Source: Methylobacillus methanolivorans
GTDB lineage: Bacteria > Pseudomonadota > Gammaproteobacteria > Burkholderiales > Methylophilaceae
Length of the DNA: 64,000 nt
Assembly: GCF_044751345.1 (NCBI RefSeq)
Contig: NZ_JBIWXY010000001.1
Coordinates: 1,736,001-1,800,000, forward strand
Direction: 5' to 3'
Of the stretch, positions 52,539 to 61,512 are shown one piece after another. The notes under the pieces were generated by a model. That model was not told the DNA's origin, searched no databases, and saw nothing but the letters and a program-made list of their open reading frames with translations. How positions within the stretch are numbered: the first letter of the stretch is position 1; each line of letters opens with the position of its first letter. A program made the position numbers and the translations under genes.

Positions 52539-52847
52539 TTACAGCTTAATTTCTACATCAACACCCGCTGGCAGGTCCAGCTTCATCAATGCATCAACTG
52601 TCTTGTCAGTAGGATCAACAATATCCATCAAACGCTGATGAGTACGAATTTCGAACTGATCACGGGATGTCTTGTTAACGTGAGGGGAACGCAGAATGTC
52701 AAAGCGCTCAATACGAGTTGGCAAAGGAACAGGACCTTTAACCACTGCACCAGTACGCTTAGCCGTTTCAACAATCTCAAGTGCGGATTGATCAATCAGA
52801 CGATAGTCAAATGCTTTGAGACGGATACGGATTTTTTGAGCTGCCAT
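52539..52847 (-). CDS. rpsJ: 30S ribosomal protein S10
   Basis: A 102-residue S10 (MAAQKIRIRLKAFDYRLIDQSALEIVETAKRTGA), also the NusE transcription antitermination factor. First gene of the S10 operon, 80 bases after tuf. Confidence 0.99.
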   Translation of the reverse strand: MAAQKIRIRLKAFDYRLIDQSALEIVETAKRTGAVVKGPVPLPTRIERFDILRSPHVNKTSRDQFEIRTHQRLMDIVDPTDKTVDALMKLDLPAGVDVEIKL

Positions 52848-52882
52848 GTTATTTCCTTAAAGAGCGATATTTCCAAAGAGCG

Positions 52883-52911
52883 AAAAAGCCGCAAGCATTT
52901 AAGCTTACGGC
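52883..52911 (-). terminator. intrinsic terminator after tuf
   Basis: On the minus strand GCCGTAAGC and GCTTGCGGC (one G-U) enclose a six-base loop and are followed by TTTTT. It separates str from S10, although the S10 promoter would have to lie in the remaining 35 bases or rely on read-through. Confidence 0.8.
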
Positions 52912-52927
52912 TCAACCGAATAACGTA

Positions 52928-54118
52928 TTACTCTACGATTTTAGCCACAACGCCGGCACCGACGGTACGACCACCTTCACGAATCGCGAAGCGCAGACCT
53001 TCTTCCATCGCGATTGGTGCGATCAGGGCAACAGTGATGGAGACGTTGTCGCCTGGCATCACCATTTCGGTACCTGCTGGCAGTTCTACTGCACCTGTTA
53101 CGTCAGTGGTACGGAAGTAGAATTGTGGACGGTAGCCGTTGAAGAATGGAGTGTGACGACCACCTTCATCTTTACCCAATACGTAGATTTCAGCAGTGAA
53201 CTTGGTGTGTGGCTTGATAGAACCAGACTTCGACAACACTTGACCACGCTCAACTTCTTCACGCTTGGTACCACGCAGCAGTACACCAACGTTGTCTCCC
53301 GCTTGACCTTGGTCAAGCAGTTTGCGGAACATTTCAACACCAGTACAGGTGGTCTTGAGGGTTGGCTTCAGGCCAACGATTTCGATTTCATCACCAACCT
53401 TGACGATGCCGCGCTCTACACGACCAGTCACCACGGTACCACGACCGGAGATGGAGAATACGTCTTCAACTGGCATCAGGAAGGTGCCGTCAACAGCGCG
53501 CTCTGGTGTTGGGATGTAGCTGTCAAGTGCTTCAGCCAGGCGGAAGATAGCAGGTTCGCCGATATCCGATTGGTCGCCTTCCAGCGCAAGCTTAGCAGAA
53601 CCCTTAACGATAGGAGTGTCATCGCCTGGGAAGTCGTACTTGGAGAGGAGCTCACGCACTTCCATTTCTACGAGCTCGAGCAGTTCTGCGTCATCTACCA
53701 TGTCAGCCTTGTTCAGGAAGACGATGATGTAAGGTACGCCAACTTGGCGAGCCAGCAGGATGTGTTCACGTGTTTGTGGCATTGGGCCGTCAGCAGCAGA
53801 CACTACCAGGATGGCGCCGTCCATTTGGGCTGCACCGGTAATCATGTTCTTGACGTAGTCGGCGTGGCCTGGGCAGTCAACGTGGGCGTAGTGACGAGTT
53901 TCTGTTTCGTATTCTACGTGTGAGGTGTTGATGGTGATGCCACGTGCCTTTTCTTCTGGCGCGTTGTCGATCTGGGAGTAGTCTTTGGCTTCACCACCAA
54001 ATTTCTTGGTCAATACAGTGGTGATCGCTGCCGTCAATGTTGTCTTACCATGGTCAACGTGACCAATCGTGCCTACGTTGACGTGCGGCTTCGTCCGCTC
54101 AAATTTACCTTTTGCCAT
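52928..54118 (-). CDS. tuf: translation elongation factor Tu
   Basis: A 396-residue GTPase that carries aminoacyl-tRNA to the ribosome. G motifs GHVDHGKTT, DCPGHADYVKNM, NKADMVDD and the SAK region are intact, followed by two beta-barrel domains. Last gene of the str operon; a second tuf copy elsewhere is usual in this group. Confidence 0.99.
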   Translation of the reverse strand: MAKGKFERTKPHVNVGTIGHVDHGKTTLTAAITTVLTKKFGGEAKDYSQIDNAPEEKARGITINTSHVEYETETRHYAHVDCPGHADYVKNMITGAAQMDGAILVVSAADGPMPQTREHILLARQVGVPYIIVFLNKADMVDDAELLELVEMEVRELLSKYDFPGDDTPIVKGSAKLALEGDQSDIGEPAIFRLAEALDSYIPTPERAVDGTFLMPVEDVFSISGRGTVVTGRVERGIVKVGDEIEIVGLKPTLKTTCTGVEMFRKLLDQGQAGDNVGVLLRGTKREEVERGQVLSKSGSIKPHTKFTAEIYVLGKDEGGRHTPFFNGYRPQFYFRTTDVTGAVELPAGTEMVMPGDNVSITVALIAPIAMEEGLRFAIREGGRTVGAGVVAKIVE

Positions 54119-54166
54119 TTCCGTTTCCTTTAATTATCTATTCTATTTTGCTTAGATATTATTCAA

Positions 54167-56260
54167 TTACTTCTTATTAATAATGGCTTCTGCCACATTT
54201 CTCGGAGCTTCAGAGTAGTGCTTGAACTCCATGCTGTAGGTCGCACGACCTTGCGTCAAGGAACGCACTGTTGTGGCATAACCAAACATTTCAGACAAAG
54301 GCACTTCTGCACGGATAGCCTTGCCACCGCCAGCCAGATCATCCATACCCTGAATCACACCGCGACGGGAAGACAAGTCACCCATGACGTCGCCCATGTA
54401 ATCCTCAGGCGTTTCCACCTCAACCGCCATGATAGGCTCCAGCAAGATTGGATCCGCCTTGCGCATACCATCCTTGAACGCCATGGAAGCCGCCATCTTA
54501 AAGGCGTTTTCGTTGGAGTCAACATCGTGGTACGAACCATCGAACAGCGTAACCTTGACATCCACAACCGGGAAGCCGGCCAACACGCCGCTAGGAATAG
54601 TTTCGCGCAGACCCTTATCCACCGCAGGAATGAATTCGCGCGGCACAGTACCACCCTTGATCTGGTCGACAAACTCATAGCCCTTGCCAGCTTCATTCGG
54701 CTCCATCTTAATCCATACGTGACCGTACTGACCCTTACCACCGGACTGCTTGACGAACTTGCCTTCGACTTCGACAGACTTCTTGATCGCTTCACGATAA
54801 GCCACTTGCGGAGCGCCAACATTGGCTTCCACGTTGAACTCACGCTTCATGCGGTCAACCAGAATTTCCAAGTGCAATTCGCCCATACCGGAAATAACGG
54901 TCTGGTTGGTCTCTTCATCAGTACGCACGCGAAAAGAAGGATCTTCCTGCGCGAGACGGCCAAGGGCCAAGCCCATTTTTTCCTGGTCGCTCTTGGTCTT
55001 TGGCTCAACAGCCACGTGAATAACTGGCTCAGGGAATACCATGCGCTCAAGAATGATAGGATGATCCAGCGAGCACAGAGTCTCACCAGTAGTGACATCC
55101 TTCAAGCCGATACAGGCGGCAATGTCGCCGGCGCGGATTTCTTCAATCTCATTCCGATCATTCGCGCTCATCTGCACGATACGGCCGATACGTTCCTTAC
55201 GGCCACTGGTGGAGTTGTAAACCGTTTCACCCTTGGTCAGAACGCCGGAATACACACGCACGAATGTCAATTGACCGACGAATGGATCGCTCATGAGCTT
55301 GAACGCCAATGCGGAGAAGTGCTCCTTGTCATCAGCCTTACGGGTCAATGGCTCGCCAGTTTCGCTCTCGCCAGCCACATCAGGAATATCCACGGGCGCA
55401 GGCAGGAAGTCCAGAACGGCGTCCAGCATGCGCTGCACACCCTTGTTCTTGAACGCGGAACCGCACAGCATAGGCTGAATTTCGGTAGCGATAGTGCGTT
55501 GACGCAAGCCGGCAATGATGTCCGCCTCAGACAATTCACCGCTTTCCAGATACCTGTTCATCAGCTCTTCAGAAGCTTCGGCAGCAGATTCGATCATCTT
55601 CTCGCGCCACTCATTGGCAGTATCGACGAGATCGGCAGGAATATCCTTGTACTCGAACTTCATGCCCTGGGAAGCATCATCCCAGAAGATCGCCTTCATC
55701 TTGATGAGGTCAACCACGCCGGCGAAAGTATCCTCAGCACCGATAGGAATCACCACAGGCACAGGATTGGCCTTGAGGCGAAGCTTCATCTGATCGACAA
55801 CCTTGAAGAAGTTGGCACCGGTACGGTCCATCTTGTTCACAAAGGCCAGACGAGGCACCTTGTGCTTGTTGGCCTGACGCCATACAGTCTCGGACTGAGG
55901 CTGCACACCACCCACCGCACAGTACACCATGCAGGCGCCATCCAGCACACGCATGGAACGCTCAACTTCAATCGTAAAGTCTACGTGCCCAGGGGTATCA
56001 ATAATGTTGATGCGATGCTCAGGACGGGACAAATCCATGCCCTTCCAGAAACAGGTCACAGCGGAAGAGGTGATCGTGATGCCACGCTCCTGCTCCTGCT
56101 CCATCCAGTCAGTCGTCGCAGCGCCATCATGCACTTCACCCAGCTTATGAGTAACCCCGGTATAAAACAGGATACGCTCAGAAGTCGTAGTTTTACCAGC
56201 ATCAATATGCGCACTGATACCAATATTGCGATAGCGTTCAATAGGGGTTTTGCGAGCCAC
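54167..56260 (-). CDS. fusA: translation elongation factor G
   Basis: A 697-residue translocase GTPase. G motifs AHIDAGKTT, the switch ERGITITSSAV, DTPGHVDFT and NKMDRTGANF are intact, and domains II to V follow, including the domain IV tip region. It lies between rpsG and tuf. A long open frame on the opposite strand is only its antisense shadow. Confidence 0.99.
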   Translation of the reverse strand: MARKTPIERYRNIGISAHIDAGKTTTSERILFYTGVTHKLGEVHDGAATTDWMEQEQERGITITSSAVTCFWKGMDLSRPEHRINIIDTPGHVDFTIEVERSMRVLDGACMVYCAVGGVQPQSETVWRQANKHKVPRLAFVNKMDRTGANFFKVVDQMKLRLKANPVPVVIPIGAEDTFAGVVDLIKMKAIFWDDASQGMKFEYKDIPADLVDTANEWREKMIESAAEASEELMNRYLESGELSEADIIAGLRQRTIATEIQPMLCGSAFKNKGVQRMLDAVLDFLPAPVDIPDVAGESETGEPLTRKADDKEHFSALAFKLMSDPFVGQLTFVRVYSGVLTKGETVYNSTSGRKERIGRIVQMSANDRNEIEEIRAGDIAACIGLKDVTTGETLCSLDHPIILERMVFPEPVIHVAVEPKTKSDQEKMGLALGRLAQEDPSFRVRTDEETNQTVISGMGELHLEILVDRMKREFNVEANVGAPQVAYREAIKKSVEVEGKFVKQSGGKGQYGHVWIKMEPNEAGKGYEFVDQIKGGTVPREFIPAVDKGLRETIPSGVLAGFPVVDVKVTLFDGSYHDVDSNENAFKMAASMAFKDGMRKADPILLEPIMAVEVETPEDYMGDVMGDLSSRRGVIQGMDDLAGGGKAIRAEVPLSEMFGYATTVRSLTQGRATYSMEFKHYSEAPRNVAEAIINKK

Positions 56261-56291
56261 AGTAATTACCTAACTTAAAATTTGTCTGAGT

Positions 56292-56762
56292 TTAGAAACG
56301 GAAATGCGAGAATGCCTTATTGGCTTCTGCCATACGGTGAACTTCTTCACGCTTCTTGATAGCAGCACCACGCCCCTCAGAGGCTTCGAGCAACTCCGCA
56401 GCCAAGCGCAAGCCCATGGACTTCTCACCACGCTTACGAGCCGCGTCACGCAACCAGCGCATTGCCAGCGCATTGCGACGAGCGGGACGAACTTCAACAG
56501 GCACTTGGTAGTTAGCACCACCAACACGACGGCTCTTCACTTCCACAACCGGACGCAAATTGCCGATAGCCAGAGTAAACACCTCCAGCGCTTCCTTGCC
56601 GCTCTTTTGTGTGATTTGATCAAATGCGCCGTACAGAATACGCTCTGCAACCGACTTCTTGCCACCGGTCATCAGCACATTAACGAACTTTGAAACTTCC
56701 TGACTACCGAACTTAGGATCAGGCAGGATGTTACGCTTGGGAACTTCTCTACGTCTTGGCAT
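56292..56762 (-). CDS. rpsG: 30S ribosomal protein S7
   Basis: A 156-residue S7 (MPRRREVPKRNILPDPKFGSQEVSKFVNVLMTGGKKSVAERILYGAF), organiser of the small-subunit head. It lies between rpsL and fusA in the str operon and is the usual autoregulator of that operon in enterobacteria. Confidence 0.99.
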   Translation of the reverse strand: MPRRREVPKRNILPDPKFGSQEVSKFVNVLMTGGKKSVAERILYGAFDQITQKSGKEALEVFTLAIGNLRPVVEVKSRRVGGANYQVPVEVRPARRNALAMRWLRDAARKRGEKSMGLRLAAELLEASEGRGAAIKKREEVHRMAEANKAFSHFRF

Positions 56763-56798
56763 GGCTTTCTCGATTCCTTAAACTTTTGGCCGCTGTAA

Positions 56799-57176
56799 TT
56801 AAGCAGCCTTAGGGCGCTTAGCACCGTACTTGGAGCGGGATTGCTTACGGTCTTTAACACCAGCAGTATCCAGACTACCGCGCACCATGTGATAACGCAC
56901 ACCTGGCAAGTCCTTTACACGACCGCCGCGCAACAGCACAACAGAGTGCTCCTGCAAGTTGTGGCCTTCACCGCCGATATAGCTAATGACTTCATAGCCA
57001 TTGGTCAGGCGCACTTTGGCAACCTTCCGCAAAGCGGAGTTAGGTTTCTTAGGGGTTGTGGTGTAAACACGAGTACATACACCACGCTTTTGTGGGCAGC
57101 TCTCAAGTGCTGGCACCTTGCTCTTGGCAACTACTTTTTGGCGCGGCTTGCGCACTAATTGATTGATGGTTGGCAT
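56799..57176 (-). CDS. rpsL: 30S ribosomal protein S12
   Basis: A 125-residue S12 of the decoding centre (MPTINQLVRKPRQKVVAKSKVPALESCPQKRGVC). The lysines of TPKKPNSALRK and the GRVKDLPGVRYH loop, where streptomycin-resistance changes occur, are wild type. First gene of str. Confidence 0.99.
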   Translation of the reverse strand: MPTINQLVRKPRQKVVAKSKVPALESCPQKRGVCTRVYTTTPKKPNSALRKVAKVRLTNGYEVISYIGGEGHNLQEHSVVLLRGGRVKDLPGVRYHMVRGSLDTAGVKDRKQSRSKYGAKRPKAA

Positions 57177-57204
57177 AACCTTTAGCCTTTATATTTTAAC
57201 CGCT

Positions 57205-57234
57205 AAAAATTACGGGATGGCAAACGCCATCCCG
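57205..57234 (-). terminator. intrinsic terminator after rpoC
   Basis: CGGGATGGC and GCCATCCCG with a four-base loop, followed on the minus strand by TAATTTTT. It lies between rpoC and rpsL. Confidence 0.88.
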
Positions 57235-57270
57235 GAAAACTTAGCATTTTATTTAGCGTTCAATGTGTTG

Positions 57271-60200
57271 TCAAGCAACCTCAGGATTTCCAGAGGTTTC
57301 TTCGACTTGCACATCTCCTGCATCTTCAATGATGGCAGGCGCTGAATCTACACCTGCAACATTACGTTTACGTGTTTCATGATAGGCAAGACCGGTTCCA
57401 GCAGGAATCAATCGACCCACAATGACGTTCTCTTTCAGACCACGCAACTCGTCGCGCTTGCCCAGGATCGCAGCTTCGGTAAGCACACGCGTTGTTTCCT
57501 GGAACGACGCAGCAGAGATGAAGGAGTCTGTAGACAGAGAGGCCTTGGTAATACCCAGCAATACATATTCAAAGCTGGCTGGACGGCCATCCACTGCCAA
57601 TACACGTTCATTTTCAGTCAACACGTCCGCACGCTCAACCTGCTCACCCAAGATGAAGCTGGTATCACCAGCATCGGTAATCCGTACACGACGCAGCATC
57701 TGACGAACAATCACTTCAATGTGCTTGTCGTTGATCTTCACGCCTTGCAAACGGTAAACGTCTTGGACTTCATCAATGATGTAGCGAGCCAATGCTTCGC
57801 GACCTTGCAAACGCAGAATGTCTTGCGGATCTGCTGGACCGTCGACAATGCTCTCGCCCTTGGTCACCACTTGACCATCATGCGCGGTCACGTGCTTATC
57901 CTTAGGAATCAGGAACTCATTGGAAACGCCGTCAAGATCTGTAATCACCAGACGCTGTTTACCCTTGGTATCCTTACCGAAGGAAATCGTACCTGTCACC
58001 TCTGCCAGCAAGCCAGCATCCTTAGGTGAACGTGCTTCAAACAACTCAGCCACACGTGGCAGACCACCGGTAATGTCACGGGTCTTGGAAGACTCTTGCG
58101 GAATACGCGCCAGCACTTCACCAACACCCACTTCCTGACCATCCTTCACGGTAATGATACAACCGAGCTGGAAGGTCACGCTGACAGGTGCTTCACCACC
58201 GGCAACCTTGACTTCGACGCCATTGGCATCGAGCAATTTCACTTGTGGGCGCAAGCCCTTGGATTGGCCAGCACGTTGCTTAGGATCAATTACCACCAAG
58301 GAGGACAAGCCAGTGACTTCGTCTACCTGCTTAGCAACAGTGACACCTTCTTCCACGTTCTCGAACTTCACTCGACCTGCGTACTCGGTAATAATCGGGC
58401 GAGTATGCGGATCCCAGGTAGCCAGAGCCTGACCAGCCTTAACTTGCTTGCCATCAGTAATCTGCAAGGTAGCACCGTAAGGCACCTTGTGACGCTCACG
58501 CTCACGACCATTTTCATCCTGGATGATGGCTTCACCGTTACGGGAAATCACCACTTGCTCGTTACGCGCATTGGTCACATAACGCATGGTCGATGTGAAA
58601 TGCACAATACCGTTGGACTTGCTTTCCACTTGGCTAACAGAGGCTGCACGCGATACCGCACCACCGATGTGGAAGGTACGCATGGTCAGCTGTGTACCAG
58701 GCTCCCCAATGGACTGAGCCGCAATCACGCCAACAGCCTCACCCATGTTGATGAGTTTGCCGCGACCCAAGTCACGACCATAGCACTTGGCGCAAATACC
58801 ATAACGAGTATCGCAAGTCAGCGCAGTACGCACCTTGACTTCATCAATGCCCAAAGCATCAATTTGCTCAACTTCATCTTCGGTCAAGAGGGTGCCAGCC
58901 GGATACACCACATCCTGTGTTTCAGGATGAAGCACATCCAACGCAGCGACACGACCCAAGATACGATCATGCAAAGGCTCAACCACTTCACCGCCCTTGA
59001 CCAGTGCCTTGGTGTACAGACCTTCTGTCGTGCCGCAATCATGCTCAGTCACCACCAAGTCCTGCGTCACGTCTACCAGACGACGAGTCAGGTAACCAGA
59101 GTTAGCGGTCTTCAAGGCGGTATCTGCCAGACCCTTACGTGCACCGTGTGTTGAAATAAAGTATTGCAACACGTTCAGACCATCACGGAAGTTCGCGGTA
59201 ATCGGCGTTTCAATGATAGAACCATCAGGCTTAGCCATCAGGCCGCGCATACCAGCCAGCTGACGCACCTGAGCAGCGGAACCCCGCGCACCAGAGTCAG
59301 CCATCATGTAAATGGCATTGAAGGATTCCTGCTTGATGTCCTTGCCATCTGCATCCTTGGCGATTGCGCCATCGGCATCCAGCACAGTTTCTTCACGCAG
59401 TTGCTTCATCATCGCATCCGCAACCTTGTCACCGGCACGACCCCAGATATCAACAACCTTGTTGTAACGCTCACCCTGAGTCACCAGACCAGAAACGTAT
59501 TGGTCTTCGATTTCCTTGACTTCGGCTTCGGCAGAAGCAATCAATTGCTCCTTCTCTGGCGGTACCAACATATCGTTAATACTGATGGAGATACCAGCGC
59601 GTGTCGCGTAGGTGTAACCGGTGTACATCAACTTATCGGCAAAAATCACAGTCTCGCGAATGCCAACGCGGCGGAAGCTCGCATTGATCAGACGAGAGAT
59701 TTCCTTCTTCTTCAGCGCCTTATCGATAACACTAAATGGCAGGCCAGCTGGCAAAATTTCTGACAGCAATGCACGACCAACAGTCGTTTCATAACGCGTA
59801 ATCTTTTCACGCTTCTGACCATCCAGCTCAACATCGAACTCACGCAGACGAACAGTAATACGTGCGTGCAGATCAATCAGGCGATTGTCATAGGCACGTT
59901 GCACTTCGGCAATATTGGCAAAACGCATGCCTTCACCGCGAGCAGCCTTCTTCTCACGTGTCATGTAGTACAGACCCAAGACGATATCCTGGGATGGCAC
60001 GATAATTGGCTCGCCGTTAGCTGGAGACAATACGTTATTGGAGGCCAGCATCAAGGTGCGGGCTTCCATTTGCGCTTCCAGGCTCAATGGTACGTGTACC
60101 GCCATCTGGTCGCCGTCAAAGTCGGCGTTAAACGCAGCACATACTAATGGGTGCAGCTGGATCGCCTTACCTTCAACCAGTGTCGGCTCAAACGCCTGAA

Positions 60201-61500
60201 TACCCAGACGGTGCAAAGTAGGTGCACGGTTGAGCAATACTGGATGCTCGCGAATCACGTCTTCCAGGATATCCCAGACTTCTGGACCTTCCTCTTCAAC
60301 TTTTTTCTTGGCAGCCTTGATGGTCGTAGCCAGGCCCAATACTTCCAGCTTATGGAAAATGAAAGGCTTGAACAGTTCCAGTGCCATTTTCTTTGGCAAG
60401 CCGCACTGATGCAGCTTGAGCTGAGGACCCACCACGATCACAGAACGACCGGAGTAGTCCACACGCTTACCCAACAGGTTCTGACGGAAACGACCGCCCT
60501 TACCCTTAATCATGTCAGCCAGCGACTTGAGCGGACGCTTGTTAGCGCCAGTCATGACCTTGCCGCGACGACCGTTATCCAGCAGTGAATCTACAGCTTC
60601 CTGCAACATACGCTTTTCGTTGCGCACGATGATTTCAGGTGCCTTCAGTTCCAACAAACGCTTCAGACGGTTGTTACGGTTGATCACACGACGATAGAGA
60701 TCGTTCAAGTCGGAAGTCGCAAAACGACCACCATCCAACGGTACCAACGGACGCAACTCTGGAGGCAAGACCGGCAATACTTCTAGGATCATCCACTCTG
60801 GCTTGATGCCGGACTTCTGGAATGCTTCCAGCACCTTCAGGCGCTTGGCGATTTTCTTAATCTTGGCTTCGGAACCAGTTTCACCGAGTTCACGGCGCAG
60901 CTTCTCGATTTCAGTATGTACATCCATCGTGCGTAACAACTCGCGCACTGCTTCTGCACCCATCACGGCATTGAATTCGTCGCCGTACTCTTCGACCTTG
61001 GCCAGGTAATCATCTTCAGTCAACAGCTGACCACGAGTCAGTGGCGTCATACCTGGATCAATGACGATATATGCTTCAAAGTACAGCACGCGCTCGATAT
61101 CACGCAACGCGATATCCAGCACCATACCCAAGCGGCTAGGCAAGGACTTCAAGAACCAGATGTGCGCAACCGGGCTGGCCAACTCGATGTGGGCCATACG
61201 CTCGCGACGCACCTTGGACAAGGTCACTTCAACGCCGCACTTTTCACAGATCACGCCACGGTGCTTGAGGCGCTTGTACTTGCCGCACAAGCACTCGTAG
61301 TCTTTGATCGGGCCAAAAATCTTGGCGCAGAACAAGCCGTCACGCTCTGGCTTGAAGGTACGATAGTTAATGGTCTCAGGCTTCTTGACCTCACCGTAAG
61401 ACCAGGAGCGAATCTTTTCAGGAGAAGCCAACGCGATCTTGATCGCGTCAAACTCTTCTTCCTGAGTGACCTGCTTGAATAAATCTAATAGAGCTTTCAC
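57271..61500 (-). CDS. rpoC: RNA polymerase beta' subunit
   Basis: A 1409-residue beta' subunit. The N-terminal zinc ribbon (CLCGKYKRLKHRGVICEKC, near residues 70-88), the catalytic NADFDGDQM that holds magnesium (near 460), the second zinc site (CDTRYGICAKC near 895) and the trigger-loop region are present. It follows rpoB by 12 bases and ends in a predicted terminator. Confidence 0.99.
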   Translation of the reverse strand: MKALLDLFKQVTQEEEFDAIKIALASPEKIRSWSYGEVKKPETINYRTFKPERDGLFCAKIFGPIKDYECLCGKYKRLKHRGVICEKCGVEVTLSKVRRERMAHIELASPVAHIWFLKSLPSRLGMVLDIALRDIERVLYFEAYIVIDPGMTPLTRGQLLTEDDYLAKVEEYGDEFNAVMGAEAVRELLRTMDVHTEIEKLRRELGETGSEAKIKKIAKRLKVLEAFQKSGIKPEWMILEVLPVLPPELRPLVPLDGGRFATSDLNDLYRRVINRNNRLKRLLELKAPEIIVRNEKRMLQEAVDSLLDNGRRGKVMTGANKRPLKSLADMIKGKGGRFRQNLLGKRVDYSGRSVIVVGPQLKLHQCGLPKKMALELFKPFIFHKLEVLGLATTIKAAKKKVEEEGPEVWDILEDVIREHPVLLNRAPTLHRLGIQAFEPTLVEGKAIQLHPLVCAAFNADFDGDQMAVHVPLSLEAQMEARTLMLASNNVLSPANGEPIIVPSQDIVLGLYYMTREKKAARGEGMRFANIAEVQRAYDNRLIDLHARITVRLREFDVELDGQKREKITRYETTVGRALLSEILPAGLPFSVIDKALKKKEISRLINASFRRVGIRETVIFADKLMYTGYTYATRAGISISINDMLVPPEKEQLIASAEAEVKEIEDQYVSGLVTQGERYNKVVDIWGRAGDKVADAMMKQLREETVLDADGAIAKDADGKDIKQESFNAIYMMADSGARGSAAQVRQLAGMRGLMAKPDGSIIETPITANFRDGLNVLQYFISTHGARKGLADTALKTANSGYLTRRLVDVTQDLVVTEHDCGTTEGLYTKALVKGGEVVEPLHDRILGRVAALDVLHPETQDVVYPAGTLLTEDEVEQIDALGIDEVKVRTALTCDTRYGICAKCYGRDLGRGKLINMGEAVGVIAAQSIGEPGTQLTMRTFHIGGAVSRAASVSQVESKSNGIVHFTSTMRYVTNARNEQVVISRNGEAIIQDENGRERERHKVPYGATLQITDGKQVKAGQALATWDPHTRPIITEYAGRVKFENVEEGVTVAKQVDEVTGLSSLVVIDPKQRAGQSKGLRPQVKLLDANGVEVKVAGGEAPVSVTFQLGCIITVKDGQEVGVGEVLARIPQESSKTRDITGGLPRVAELFEARSPKDAGLLAEVTGTISFGKDTKGKQRLVITDLDGVSNEFLIPKDKHVTAHDGQVVTKGESIVDGPADPQDILRLQGREALARYIIDEVQDVYRLQGVKINDKHIEVIVRQMLRRVRITDAGDTSFILGEQVERADVLTENERVLAVDGRPASFEYVLLGITKASLSTDSFISAASFQETTRVLTEAAILGKRDELRGLKENVIVGRLIPAGTGLAYHETRKRNVAGVDSAPAIIEDAGDVQVEETSGNPEVA

Positions 61501-61512
61501 GCGCGTTTCTCC

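Noticed and set aside
54218..56278. 686-codon open frame on the plus strand opposite fusA
   Set aside because: It mirrors the fusA codons on the other strand, has no recognisable domain and no ribosome site; an artefact of codon bias.
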